NCBI GenBank assembly: GCA_017163975.1
Contig: JAFFSR010000352.1
Span: forward strand, 620,001-684,000
DNA length: 64,000 nucleotides
DNA from: Anastatus disparis
Lineage: Eukaryota > Arthropoda > Insecta > Hymenoptera > Eupelmidae
Reading direction: 5' to 3'
In this document: positions 31,359 through 44,143 of the stretch, in pieces
Layout: every line of letters starts with the position of its first letter
How positions within the stretch are numbered: the stretch's first letter is position 1
Position numbers and translations under genes: made by a program
The notes under the pieces: model-generated
Told to the model about the DNA's origin: nothing
Database searches by the model: none
What the model saw: the letters and a program-made list of their open reading frames with translations, nothing else

Positions 31359-32818
31359 CTACTTATTTCCACGTTGGTTTGCAGATTTATTTCTTGTTAC
31401 GATGGAAGTTCTTCTTTGATTTAGTGTCCCTGTTGGAGGATCAGACGTACCCACATTATCAACCGATGACTTATAGTTGGCATCCTTTTCATTGTTGTCA
31501 GGAATAACAGATGGCGCCTTAGGTCCAATAAGATTAGGCAGTATTGGTTTAGCACTATATGTTGTATTTTCTATGCTGATTGCTATCTTTCTTTTTAATA
31601 TTTCACAGGCTTTAACATCACCCGCGCAATGTTTTGTTTTATACCATTTACCGTATTTTTCATTTGCATAAATACAATTAGCACATGCCCTTTGACCAGC
31701 CCTACAGTCCTTAGATTGATGCTTCCCCGCACAAAATAAACATTTGTGAGAATTAGTACACTTTTTGGAGCTATGATTAAATCCAGCGCAATTATAGCAT
31801 AAAGAAATATTTATTGCATCAAATGCTTTGAAACATTGATAACCTATATAAACTTTATACTTATTTTCAATCACACAATCATATAATATAGGAGGGAGTT
31901 CAATTATTGCACCTTTTAGATTGTTAGAACATTTAAATACATTTAATATTTTATATATTTTATCAAAGTTCAAAAAATTGCGTTGGTTAATGTCATGTTC
32001 CAAATCTTCAACTTTATCAAAATTACTGGCAATACCAAAGACCTTAACCTTTGGATTAACTGGTTTCTCTATAGATACATCAAACTCACTTCCCAATACT
32101 TCTTTCAACTTGTCACAAGTTTTATCAACATCTTCATCTTTTGTACATTTGACAATAGTACCATTATTCCTTGTAAGTATGACTTTATCAACAGGTATTA
32201 TTATTTCATTTTTTATAGCCTCATTAACTTCACCAATAACTTCCTCATTAGACATTGTTGGTACATTTTGTTTAATTTTAATGTCAGGTACTTTTGTATT
32301 TTTAGTTACTAAGTTCTTCTTAAAAGCCTCAGCATATGTAGGTTGCATCTTAGTTTTCATTAATTCAATCGTATCGAGTAGAAGATCATTTTTTTTTATC
32401 AATTCATCATTTAATTGTCTCAACAATACATTCTCACCAAGTGCAGCTCTTAATTCAGGATCTTCCTCATGTATATAGTACTATCATGTGTTATATTTTT
32501 ATTTACCAACAAGTTATTTTCCACTTCTTGATGAAGTTTTTGTTGAACTCTCTTAATTTCATTTAATTTTATTTCAGCAATTAACGATCTACACTGTTCA
32601 TCAAGTAAGACATTTTTAAGATTTGAGGTTATGTTTTGATGAACATTACATATAGCCAAGATATCACTCAGAAATTTAATATTTTTTAGTCTCTTAAAGT
32701 CACTTAGGTGAAAAATCTCCTCACATATTATGCAAATCACAAAATTAGCTTTTGATGAAGGATGACACTTATATGATTTTGGGCAAGGAATATCAGGCGG
32801 TTTATCTTTATCCGCCAT
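31359..32818 (-). pseudogene. ORF1 (gag-like) of non-LTR element L1A, one frameshift
   Basis: The minus-strand ATG is at 32818. The N-terminal part (32818 to about 32460) has a Cys/His cluster (CHPSS, CIICEEIFH, CNVH) resembling a degenerate PHD or RING-type finger, and then a helical region. A frameshift near 32,455 moves the reading to the frame 32426-31359. That frame carries a central domain and a run of CCHC-type knuckles: CYNCAGFNHSSKKC, CLFCAGKHQSKDC and a third Cys-rich segment CANC. The tail is Ser/Thr/Asn-rich. Such proteins bind element RNA and form the ribonucleoprotein particle. The stop is 26 bases before the ORF2 ATG. Confidence 0.78.
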
Positions 32819-32830
32819 CTTAGTAATGGA

Positions 32831-34600
32831 ATTGTTATAATTTTATAATTTTTTTGAAATTATTTAGATTACTACAAAATTATTTTAATATATTAAAATT
32901 GATTTAATTCATTCCTTAAGAAAAAAATTTGATTTCACACGCTATTAAAAATTTTGTCTTCTTGAATAACATTTTTAATTGTATTTTTACTTTATCCATC
33001 TCTTTTCTTTTTTCTTTTCCGCTTTTATCAAGTGCCAAGTCACCGATATTTTAATATGATACTAGAATTTATTTAACGTATTTTTCAAAAATTAAATCTT
33101 TATCTTCAGCATGATTATAAAAATTTTAACTTATTAGCAAAAAAAAAAATTTATCTAAATTATGCCTATGTACTTGTTTCTACGTTTTTCTTTTTCTTTG
33201 AAAAAAAAATTTTCTTTACATATAATTAAAATTATTATTTTTTATTCATACGAAATCATAGAAAAAGAAATTTTCAATTTATTCTTCATTCCTGCTATCT
33301 CTTTTTATTGTTTCCCATGGTTGATGCACCAGTTTTTATCTTACGATACTTGAACAGATGTTACTTTTAGCATACAAGTTGAATTATTAATACATTTTTT
33401 TCTTATAAATGACTGAATTTCAGCTATCCACCGACTTTCTTTTTACTAACGCGCGAGCACAAGTCAAAAGAAAGTCGGTGAATGGCTTGTTTTTTTTTCT
33501 ACTTTTCATACTCAAGACAAGAAGCTTGGCTTCATACATTTATTGCTCCCTCTTTTTTTTCTTTCTTGCTATTTTGCTGTGGGGCGAAACTACGCTACCA
33601 TATGCCAAATTTATTAATTATTTCTTTGCATTTAATTCCACCATATTTGCTGGGTTTTACTTTGATCTCAACAATAGAAAAACGCTCCACCTTTAATTCG
33701 CATATGAGCAATAAAAGCTGTCCGTTTTTGCGCTATGCTCTCTCCTCGAGATTCACAATATAAAATTTAGAAAAATTCTCTACCTTTATTGTTGTGTCTT
33801 AATCGCTGCTACCTCACAACGTCAGCCTCTGACACTTTTTGCTAAGGTTGTTACTGGAAATCCTTGAGACTAAACTAAAACTTTTTCTAATCTTGATTTA
33901 AGTCTCCTAGGTTGATGGCTTTGCAGATGGGCGGTCGCTGGCTGCTACTGGATCTGGTGACGTTCAGGCTGCTTTGCGAAATTGACGTGGCCTGCAAGAG
34001 ATTGGTCGGGAAAAAGAGAGGCCCACGCCTGTAAGCTTGGAGCTTTTATACTCTAATTCTCGATTCTAGAAGCTTCGTTGCTGCTAACGGTGGTATATTT
34101 TTTTTGCCCATTCGTATGATTTTCAGCCATACGATTAGTCGCCAGTCGGCCCTCTCTGTATTATTCTTTTTTGGAAACCATAATTTCAGTTGAATAGAAA
34201 AAGGTCAGCTTGAATTTTATTGGTAATTAATTTCTGCCGTTATCATTTCGGCTTCCTGTTTTTGGGACTCCGTCAAAGCTTTTATTTTCAATTTTGTACT
34301 GACTTTGGATGATTGCTTTGCGTAAGTTAGATTTAATGTCCCTCCACTCTGTATTTCTTCAGGAATGGCCTTATTTATTTTTATTCTTCACTTTGTTCCC
34401 CTACCACTTCGCTGAAATTCTTTCATACTCCTTTATGTTAACTTGACAATTTTCTGTGAAGTAGTTCATTGTTGTCAGGCTTACCGCTTTTTCTGAGCTT
34501 GTCGCCTACCCGTATCTTTTTTTAGCATCCTATTCAGCTTGTACTTCTCCTTCCTTCGCCGATTTTTTCGGCCGCAGAGCCTTGATCTTCATTAAGACAA
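32831..34600. other. Intergenic stretch with one perfect hairpin
   Basis: No gene is supported. A perfect 15-base stem (CACCGACTTTCTTTT at 33429-33443, its complement at 33466-33480) encloses a 22-base loop. The section 33,800-34,600 is less AT-rich and contains TTTTATACTCT near 34,046, which could be a TATA-like element, but nothing downstream supports a promoter. Confidence 0.4.
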
Positions 34601-34605
34601 CTGAA

Positions 34606-34920
34606 TTTGTTTACTATTTGTCTCTTGCATTTGTTTATTTATTATTTTATTATTATTATTTTTACTTTTTATCATTATTATTGTTATTTTCATTTATTTT
34701 TATTTTTAAAAATTTATTGGTATTCAATTCGGTTTCTTTAGCGTATTTTTCTTCCTTTCACTGTTTTATTCGGCCACCGCTTGACCTCAATTTGTTCACG
34801 TCGCGCTATTTGTCTCTTGCATTCGTTTATTTATTAATTTATCGAGATTATTTTTACTCTGTTATTATTATTTTAATTTTTTTTTTAATTATCGGTAATA
34901 AACTCAGTTTATTACAGTCG
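34606..34920 (+). repeat. Two diverged direct repeats, ~190 bp apart
   Basis: The segment TTTGTCTCTTGCATTTGTTT at 34617 recurs with one or two changes at about 34809, followed in both by a TTATTATTATT-rich tract. This is an imperfect direct duplication of roughly 130 bases. Confidence 0.6.
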
Positions 34921-37900
34921 CACTAATATGGTTTTTAAGTTTTGTTAGTTAGTTGAAAAGCTTTATGTTCAGTTACATTTTTAGTCTATGTTAAATAAAA
35001 TGTTTCGTAATTCGTGTTAGATTATTTTTTTTTAAACTAATAGTACTCAAAGCTATGATACATTGTATACTGCTTTAAAATATCTCCTTTAAATAGGAAG
35101 ATATTTAATTTAGATTGTACTGTTATTTTGCTTAAAAAAGTTGGTAAGCGGTCTTATATTTTATTTAGTCTATGATGAATCTTTTTATATGATACATATC
35201 AGAATACTTCTTTTCAAACTATAGAATTCAATGTTGTAACGGCTCATATCAATTTTGAATAGAATTATTCAATTTAGTATAAATATTTTATAAATAATTT
35301 GACATTATTTATAACATAGAATAATTTTCTGTAATAATAAATTTAAATAACATTAAAAGTATAAGTAGGACTTCATAGTTACCAACTGAGGCTGATAAGA
35401 TAACTCAATATATATATATATATATAGTAAAATGATTATAGAAATAGAATGTTCTATTTTCTTTAATGAAAAAGTAGTATCAATATTTGATTATTAATAA
35501 TAAAATACATAAGATGTAACTTTCTAATAGAACATTCTATTTATATAATATGTATATAAAAAGATTGTTCTATTTAACGGGATGTCGTAGTTGTTAGAAT
35601 CGATTTTTGCTTTTTTTATCTGATTCATATCTCTTTGAATTGACTATTCAGACAAATATAATGACTTGTCCGCGCTAAGGCTTCATTAATTTAATCATTT
35701 TTGTAAAAAAAAAATCACTTAAACTTGATATTTTTTCATAAACTTTGAATGAAAATTAGATAACAAGCTCGATAAACCTAACCTCAAAATACTATACATT
35801 GAAAGTTTGTTCATAACTTTTTATGTGTAATATTCTAATAAATTTCTTGAGTTGTCCGCACTCAGGATTAATCTTATAAATTTTCTTTCTGTAGTGAAAG
35901 AATATGATTCAACGCACCGTTTACTCGTGAACTTTGAATAAAAATATTGTTAGGAGGGGATAACTACGATATCCTCTCAACGTTTAAAGATATAAATTAA
36001 AATATAAAAAATTAGCTCTTTTAATTAATAAATAATAAAATAAACTATTAAAAATAGTCTTTTGGAATGTAAAGGAAATAGAACGTTTCTTCTACAAATA
36101 TATTTATCTTAATTAACCTTTAAGAGACGGGAAAACCACTATAGTGGCTCGACCATGGATAGACACTTTACATATGAGTATTTCCCAATATTAGAGACAC
36201 ATATTATGTGTTTTTTATAGAAAATACTAGGAAATCGAAAATTCCAAATTCCATGTCCTCTAAAGGTTAAATGTTTCTTTTGCCAATATATAAAATAAAT
36301 GTTATGGAACATTCTATTTCCTAATATATAATTCTTTAGTGAGAAATAGAACTTCATAGAAGGTTTATGAAATAATATAAAAGAGCGTGAATTCAAGCAA
36401 GCTCTCTCATTCTCTCTTAGATGTTCGATCATGTAACATCTAAGATGTATTCTATATTGATTCGATCTTATACTGTCAGAAGTGTAAGATCTAAGCACTC
36501 TATAAAAAAATTTATCATGTGATTTTTAAATCTTTGTAAAATATAGATTTCCTTAATTTTTGAATAAAAAGATTAAGTATTCCAAATTAGATGGGACTAT
36601 GTTCAAAAAGTTATTTAGAAGAGTATAACTCAGCTAATCTCATTTATCATTTTTCATAGAAATAATAAAGAAATCAATTATCGCACATTGAAGAGTATTG
36701 CATTTGGATATGTCGTCGATAATAATTTCTTTTTTGACACTCCGTGCGAGAAGCTCGATTTCACACACGCTGTACAAAGTGACACGTGCGAAAATGGAGC
36801 TTCTCACACGTCGTGTCAAAAAATAGTGTTCGATACTCGTGCGAGAAAGTGATTTCTTACTCGTGATAAGTACAATGTAATGATTACATTGATTTGCCTT
36901 GACATTATGTTACAGTAAGACATTTTGAAATTATTTGCAAAATTTTAGAACTTTGAGTGCCACACTTTTAAAACGAATAGTCCAACATGAGTATTATTAT
37001 TATTAATTATTCTATTTGTCGCTAGACCAAAAAAGAAACTCGCCATTAACTTTTTTAAAGTGAAATTACAATGCGACCCACATTACATGGATCTATATTG
37101 ATATTATAATAGACAGAATATTCTGAACTTATTGACAAAGTCTATGAATAATTATAAAATATCTCATCGAATGCTAAAAATCCTTTTAATTAGTCAACAA
37201 TGTGATTTTTTGATTTGGTGGTTATCGCAAGCTTTCTCAGTTAATTTTCAACAAATTGACTTCAAAATTTGCAGAGATTTTCTACTTACAAATCTTTATT
37301 TATTTGTATAAAAAAATAAGAGTAATGAAATTTTGATAAGATAAGTTTTAGTGAATGTTGAACTAAATTAAATACATAAAATTTACAAAAATATCTACTT
37401 TTTCCAATATTTTCAAATTTTTAAACCAAACTTTTAAATTCTTTTTCTTTTTTTTTAATAAAAATGTTAATTGGTGAATATATATAAATTAAAGATCTCT
37501 GGAAATTTTGAAGTCAATTCGTTTAAAATTGGCTGAGATAGCTTGCAGTGACCACCAAAATCAAGTGTTCGAATAAAAGAGAAGATTTCAATTATTTGAT
37601 GAGATAACTTATGATTATTCATGGGCTAGTCTTGTATTTTATATATCTAAGCTAAAAAGGTTTTTTTAAATAATATTATTAAAACAAAAATTATTATGAC
37701 ATTTAAATTTAATTTTTATTTTAGGCTTAAATTTGGGCCTGATACTTAAGTTCTTAAATAATTGATATTTTATATAGTGTTACTACAATTAATATTGGAT
37801 AATACTAATATCTCATTAATTTATATTAATACGAAATTTATTTTTGACATAAATTATAACCTATAAAGTTTGTATTATTCGTTATAACCTTTGTCTATTT

Positions 37901-38550
37901 GAGTGATATACTATTGAGTAATTGTTATTAATTGTAAATGATGTCAAGAGATTAACTATAACTTTATAAATGAAACTTGAATATGTTATTGTTAATTATA
38001 AAAATAAGTAGTTTATAACAAATAAATAATATATGATGATAATTCATTAAAATAAATTATTTTCTAATAATCCCAAATTATAATTTCCTTAATTATCATT
38101 ATAAAATTTTAATTATCTTTTCAAAATTATAAATTTGTATTTCTTGTCAAGTCCATAAGCTGGCCGTATTCCGTCGAAATGAGACTGGGTTTGTGGCCAT
38201 ATTAAGATTGCAAACTATGAAATACATCACAATGACACCGTAAATTCCGGCTTTTTCTACCAGGGTACGTATGTGCATAATTCTCAATGACCTATAAACG
38301 GAAATGTAAAACTTTTTGAGCGTTTATTACAGCTAAACTAGATTATTATATTATAAAAAAATAACGAAAGAGAAATTCACATGACATTTCTTTGATAATA
38401 AAATATCCTTTATGAAATATAAAACTCCATATTCTTTATTTTTAAAATCTTCAATGAAATAATTTTCGAATTTATTTCAAATAATATTACCTTGAATGTT
38501 TTCTGATAGAAGAAACCACACAAAAAATTTTCCTAATTGATAGTAAAACA
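34921..38550. other. AT-rich stretch with scattered short palindromes
   Basis: No coding feature is seen. The motif AGAACATTCTATTT or its complement recurs at about 35447, 35530, 35565, 36306 and 36344. An imperfect palindrome lies at 36729-36824 (TTTTTGACACTCCGTGCGAG mirrored by a TGTGAGAAGCTC-type arm). Nothing else is recognised. Confidence 0.4.
36729..36824. repeat. Imperfect inverted repeat
   Basis: The arm 36729-36756 and the arm 36797-36824 are about 85 percent complementary by eye (GAGAAGCTC against GAGCTTCTC, TTTTTGACAC against GTGTCAAAAA), enclosing a loop of about 40 bases that holds CACACACGCTG and GACACGTGCG. It may be a miniature foldback remnant. Confidence 0.55.
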
Positions 38551-38559
38551 TTCCATTAC

Positions 38560-39292
38560 AAGCTACTTAAAAAATATAATGAATTTGTATATCATTTTCT
38601 ATTAAACCCATTGCTAAAGCTGTTTCTTTGTACGTAGAATACGTTATATTATCGTGAGTTCGTGAATCTTCAAAAGAAACAGATCCAGTTTTTCTACTTA
38701 ATATCAATTTAAAAAAAACGTTCAATATCATGGCGAAACAACATTTAGATGTCCAATAGCATAATTATTCTTATTTCTAACACATCTAATCCATTCTTTA
38801 TGTTTCAAATTAAAATGTTAATATTTTGGTATATTAGAATATTTCAAATTATTAGCCAATTTATCAATTCTATTTAATTTAAACTACGCTGTTAATGTAG
38901 TTTCATATTTTCTTTTAGCTTCTTTTCAAAATTTTTTTAAATACAATATTCCGATTGTTTTCTGTACGGACAGCTAATTGAATTACATTATGACTTCTTC
39001 CGCACATTAAAAATTCTTGTGATGTATAAGCTGCTTCCATAGAACTTGAATATCTACCATCAATTCACTCAGTGATTTCGTCATAAATTTCTAAATTTTC
39101 ATTAATATCAGTATTATCTTTTTTAATTTCACAAGCTTTATCACCAAATTTATGTATGCAATCAAAAATATATTTTATACTTTGACTAGATGCATAATAT
39201 TCAAAATTAATGTGACATCTATATTTTTTTAATAAATAAGGGTTGTACGGAACAACCATCGGATTGTCTACATAAATTAAATTTTTAGTGTA
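38560..39292 (-). pseudogene. Second Helitron fragment (Rep region)
   Basis: On the minus strand the frame has MVVPYNPYLLKKYRCHINFE, a Helitron signature also present in the first Helitron as VAPYNPYLLLKFNAHIN, followed by SQSIKYIFDCIHKFGDKA. A TGA at 39065-39067 interrupts it, and the same frame then continues with IDGRYSSSMEAAYTSQEFLM and GRSHNVIQLAVRTENN, the next conserved block. Further stops accumulate to about 38,560. The fragment is a degraded piece in opposite orientation to the first Helitron and diverged from it, so it is not a simple inverted duplicate. The 39293-39875 element lies at its upstream edge. Confidence 0.75.
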
Positions 39293-39875
39293 GGAAAGGA
39301 TTTGGTTGTGAGCACCCTTTTGTTTTTGGTTCATAACTTTTCACCAATTGTATATTTTTTAGACTTATAGGTGTCTATAGAAAGATGAAGACCTTCGCTA
39401 ACTACCAACGAAGCGACAAAATCGATTCCGTCAAAAAAATAATTTTTTTTTGTGTTAATTTTGTAAAATGCCCACAACTGAACCAAAAAAGATTTTGGTT
39501 TGGTTGTGGACAATCATGCAAAATTGTTGGTGTTAAGATATTGGTTGCAATCCATATTGCATCACAAAGTAGGAATAAATTCCTACTGAATAAATGTGCA
39601 TTACACTCAGCTTCATTGATTCACTTCGATTTGTAATTCTTTTGAAAAAGTATACTTAATATAAATAAATTTTTGTGATTTTTTTTCAAGCACAGAAAAA
39701 TTAATCTGCTTACAACACGAAGCAGACGTGTTTGTTCGCTTCGATATTTGGCATAAAAAAACGTGCCGCCATAATACATAAATGACGTTTGTCAGAAAAA
39801 CCTCATCTGCTTTCTGTCAATAGAAACGCAAGGGTGTCCACAACCAAACCATGCCCACAACCGAACCTCTTTCCC
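39293..39875. mobile_element. Palindromic TA-flanked element with repeated GGTTGTG motifs
   Basis: The ends GGAAAGGATTTGGTTGTGAG and the complement of the right end (GGGAAAGAGGTTCGGTTGTG) are inverted repeats, flanked by TA. Inside, the block CCACAACTGAACCAAAA / TTTTGGTTTGGTTGTGG at about 39469-39511 forms a second hairpin. At least five copies of the GGTTGTG/CACAACC motif occur. Length is 583 bp; it is non-coding. Confidence 0.65.
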
Positions 39876-39879
39876 TATA

Positions 39880-41600
39880 TTTTGTGATGATCTAGGTTTT
39901 TAGGTTTAGGAGTACCGGACGCCTTAGTGAGCCAAGATTCGGATTTTAAGGTTAAATAATAACAATTGAAACAACTTTAACTCTTTATATATTCTAATGA
40001 ATAAAATTAATATAATAACAATAAATTCAGTAGATGATTAATTCATTGAAGTTACTCAACCGTCTGAAACAAAAGAAAATAACAAATTTCTCTTAGTTTT
40101 ATATAATTCATAACACACACTTAAATGCATTAATATAACTATTCAACACGTTTCAAATATTAATTTACAATAATCTCAATAATAATTTTTGATTCGCTAA
40201 TGCGCATGCGCTGGACTAGAAATACATAAAAAGTCTTAAATCGTGTTTGCGCAGGTGCGGAAACGAAAATGCATCAACCTTTATTGCTTGCTGACCACGA
40301 GAAATCCTGTGGCGCAGGGCGCAATTGTCGGCTGCCGAGATAGACTCATTTTACAATCACATGCATTACGACCTGAGCCCAACTTAGTGTAATATGGATG
40401 TTTTCGACTTGAACCGTTATACAACCACGAGCAATCCCGCGGACCGCATGACTATCGTCAGCGGTAATGTCAGGTAAAACGGAAGTCTCGCTTTTATCAC
40501 GCATAAGCAATGCCCTGTACTGTAACCCAACGTTTCACTTTAACTGAGCCATTTGCACAATCACTTGCAATCACGTGCATTATATGGCAAGCTTAACAGA
40601 TCCGCTAGGATTAGGTCTGTCTTAGCCACTAATCACTAAGAGCGATCCCGTGGCGACGAGAGACCCGACATAGCGTAATCATTCCTAATCACTACGATGT
40701 CCAATCACGTAATAGCTGTCCAGAGAGATTACTCTGAAACCTCAAGAAAGACTGACTCTCTCTGAGTTGCGGCGCGACTTATATACTCTGTGGTTCGCTA
40801 TTTCCCTTTGTTTCGAAAGAACAGGAACGTGAATGGAACGAAAACAGAGCGAACTCTAAACCATATCTATCTAACATCTTATATTCTATGGTATAACTAC
40901 TTAGTACCTACAATCTATACATAAATGATAGTCTACGGCTAACAACTATCGCTTATAATCTATGTCTATACTATAGTTTATGCTTAACGACTAGGTTTTA
41001 TGAACATTACTTAAAGACTTAACTATATATCCATATGTTTGTAGCAGAACGCATTCTGCTACAATTTTAAATTATAAGTATTATTCGATCGTTTGTATTC
41101 AGGATATCCATTTTCTTTTAATAAAGTATTATTTAAAAACTTTTTAGGAAAGATTTTTTGCATGTTGTTTTGTTTTCTATATAACAAGGAGATTTTTCAG
41201 TATGTTAGCCATGCAAAATATGTTTTATTGCTAATTTTTTTAATATATCATCATTTTTTGGTTACTTACTACAAACTGACCATAGAATCAGCTGAGACTG
41301 ACTGTCATGTTGGAAAATTTTGCGAAATATTACGTCCTGGCTTTACACCAGAACAGAATTAATAATTTAATGTTGTTATAAGGGAAATGTTGATATTATT
41401 CATAAGAATAATTTAATTAATAAGAAATAGAATGAAGTTAGCAATTGATTTTAAAACGTTTAGTCAAATGTTAGTCTAGTAGTAAAAAGACTACCAATTT
41501 TAATTGATATGAATCGGTGCCACAATTAAATATACTTGAAATATATACTGAAAGAAATATATAGAAATATAATTGCAACAATCTTACCTTGATTCAGCTA
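39880..41600. other. Non-coding stretch, possibly an LTR remnant
   Basis: No gene is supported. The section 40,200-40,800 is less AT-rich and ends with a TATA-like ACTTATATACTCTG at about 40,779. A perfect hairpin with terminal TGT and ACA lies at 41040-41063. TG...CA termini and a TATA-like box recall an LTR, but no second copy or tRNA primer site was found. Confidence 0.3.
41040..41063. repeat. Perfect 10 bp-stem hairpin TGTAGCAGAA/TTCTGCTACA
   Basis: A perfect 10-base inverted repeat with a CGCA loop. It has no T-rich tail suggesting a terminator, and the context is non-coding. Confidence 0.7.
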
Positions 41601-42265
41601 ACTAGGAGAGTATCACATCTCCGGATCACGATTTTGCTCTGACTTTGAGATAGGTTTTTAGATGTCAAAATATGGAAAAAGCCAGAGTTGTAGACCCCAA
41701 CGCTCAATATTTCTCTAGTTGCAGGCAATTAAAGAAAATCACTAAAAAAGTTACTAGATTTACAAACGCTTATAATTATTCAACATTAAGAGCTAGACGC
41801 TTATAACTGCTTTTAAATGAAAGCTACGTTTAAATCCTTTCGAAAAAGCACCTATAGCATATCAAAATATTATTTTTTCCCCAAGTTACAGCGTTATAAG
41901 AATTTGAGCTGAATTTCCTTTTAAAAATATTAATTAATGATAAATGTTAAGATGTAGTACTATTTTCATAACGCTGTAACTTTGGGAAAAAATAATATTT
42001 TGATATGCTATAGGTGCTTTTTCGAAAGGATTTGAACGTCGCTTTCATTTAAAAGTAGTTATAAGCGTCTAGCTCTTAATGCTGAATAATTATAAGCGTT
42101 TGAAAATCTAGTAACTTTTTTAGTGATTTTCTTTAATTGCCTGCAACTAGAGAAATATTAAGCGTTGGAGTCTATAACTCTTGCTTCTTCCATATTTTGA
42201 TATTTGAAAACCTATCTCAAAGTTAGAGCAAAATCCGTAATCCGGAGATGTGATACTGTCCTAGT
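41601..42265. mobile_element. Foldback element family F1, copy 2
   Basis: The left end ACTAGGAGAGTATCACATCT and the right end AGATGTGATACTGTCCTAGT are inverted repeats, with mirrored blocks such as CAACGCTCAATATTTCTCTA (about 41699) and its complement (about 42140). It shares these blocks and the ends with the copy at 23180-23680 but is longer and more symmetric, so it better represents the original family. Confidence 0.8.
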
Positions 42266-42269
42266 AAGT

Positions 42270-43672
42270 AGATACAGGCAGACAGTAAATAAGTAAATTT
42301 AATCTAATATTTTAACTATAGAGATTTTATTTAATACTTTTCTTTTGCGATGTAGGAATTTACTGTATATTTAAATTATCGAAAGAAATCAATTAATAAA
42401 AAATATAAGCTCACTTGTTCCCGCATGGAAACTTTAATTCGTCAAAGAAATTTTAATTTAATTAAGGGTGCCAGACGAATCGCCAACTAACTCCTGGTAA
42501 GCATGAATCTCGGGCTGTCTTGGATCAGGAGGTAGGCGACCTCCAGCGGGAAATTTCCGAAGCTGAAAGTTGGAGAGGTTTATACAGATACAACACAAAA
42601 AAAAATTCTTTTCAAATTCAACACTTTGATATAAGCTAAATCATTAACACTTTATTCATGGTCAGATCAAAGAACTATTAATTTAATTTAATCTATTCTT
42701 AACGCGCACTCTCATAACCCATTCACAATCACAGAATTTCTAACAAAAAATGGAAAATAAATTTAATTTAATTAATGTCTTTAATCGTAATTAATAATTG
42801 TAAGAAGAAAAAAAACGCTAATTCACTGGTTAGCGTTAGCTGAGATTCAAAGAAATTTTTATAATCAAAATGGCTACCAAGAGCCCGCGTCGTTTTCTAT
42901 CGCTATCTTACTCTCATACTATGCATACTGCGCGCTACTGTGTCTATCAACTTCAAAATTAACCATTAAATCTGTTACAAAATTCACCAATAAATGTACA
43001 TTAATTAAACAATTTAATTAATAAATTTCACTTCCGAATGTCTAATTTAATGGCCGACGAAATCGTTGGACACGTGGTCACAACGCTCTCTTACTCTCCA
43101 CACGTTAAACCACCACGTCTAGTAATTTTAAATAAGAAAAAAACTATTAATTATGAATTTAATTTTACCGGTCAATCAATCTAATTATGTAAATTAAAAT
43201 TTGTTTATTTCATTGTTTTAATGAATCCCGTCAAATTACTTCCAGTCAATAAATTTACTAGACACGTGGTTAAAATTCTCGCAATCCCGCACTCTCGAGA
43301 TTTTTCTTTTCTTTTACGAACAATTATATCAAAGTTTCACTTAATTCTTATTTTATAATAAATTTTCTTATCAAAATTTACGCTTAATTGAATTTACAAT
43401 AATATTCAAATAATAATCACTTCACTAATCAATAAATTTCACATTTGTCACAGTCACTTATATTTTTTTTCTTTTTTAGCTTTTCTTTTCACTTCGCGCA
43501 CACACTTTTTATAATCAATTGTTATTCGGCGAAAGCCGTTAGTTACAATTATTATTTAACTGAACCGCAGTCCACTCACCGTTGATGCAATCTCGTTGAT
43601 AGGCAGGAAAATCGGATCGGAGATGGCGACAATCAGGTTTATGAATGGCGATGATGGGCCTCAGGGTTGTAT
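42270..43672. other. AT-rich stretch without recognised gene
   Basis: The stretch is mostly poly-purine/pyrimidine AT-rich sequence. A GC-richer block at 42470-42570 (GGTGCCAGACGAATCGCC and GACCTCCAGCGGGAAATT) looks like a fragment of something once functional, but no family is recognised. A splice-donor-like GGTGAGT occurs on the minus strand at about 43577. Confidence 0.35.
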
Positions 43673-44143
43673 TCTCTCTCTCTCTCTTTCTCTCTCTCTC
43701 TAAGTGAGTGTAGTCACTTGTGCTGTGTAGTGCTCTCCTTTCAACTGATACTTTTTACTGCTTCATCCTGCCTATGGGCGTTTTTGTTGCAGGACACTTG
43801 CACGCAAAACTGCAAGGCATAGACTGATATAATAGACTTAAGTTTTATATCTGGCCTTGCACATTAATTCATACATTTTCTACGGACTGCATTTTTGGAG
43901 GTTAAGTGAAAAAGGAGGGAAAAATATTCTTATTTAATATCAGCGCCTCTATCGCCTGCCAACAATGATACACACACGCTATCTACTCCTCAATGACTGC
44001 TAACGTGGGCATCTACTTTATCATCTGAAGCTGTTTAATATTTTATATCAACGTGTGCGCTTATTGATGCATCTCTGTAGTGGCTTGCATTTCTTCTCCT
44101 GTATTACGAGGTTTGTGCTATTTATTCAGTTGTCACGACATAT

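Larger units (their letters stand above)
28445..32830 (-). mobile_element. Non-LTR retrotransposon L1A (I/Jockey-group type), near full length
   Basis: Read on the minus strand it has an ORF1 with zinc fingers and an ORF2 with apurinic-type endonuclease and reverse transcriptase, ending at an A-rich 3' end near 28445. Only four lesions interrupt the coding regions, so it is a fairly recent insertion. The 5' end is near 32,830, just upstream of the ORF1 ATG at 32818. Clade assignment is tentative. Confidence 0.85.

Noticed and set aside
34582..34926. 114-codon Leu/Phe/Tyr-rich frame resembling a membrane protein
   Set aside because: It is low-complexity TTATT-rich sequence that includes an imperfect direct repeat.
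39880..41063. Solo LTR
   Set aside because: A TATA-like box and terminal TGT/ACA hairpin are suggestive, but there is no second LTR, target duplication or primer site, so it is described only as a possibility.
42470..42600. Retroviral primer-binding or packaging region (GGTGCCAGACGAATCGCC)
   Set aside because: It has some resemblance to a leader, but no adjacent LTR end or gag could be found.
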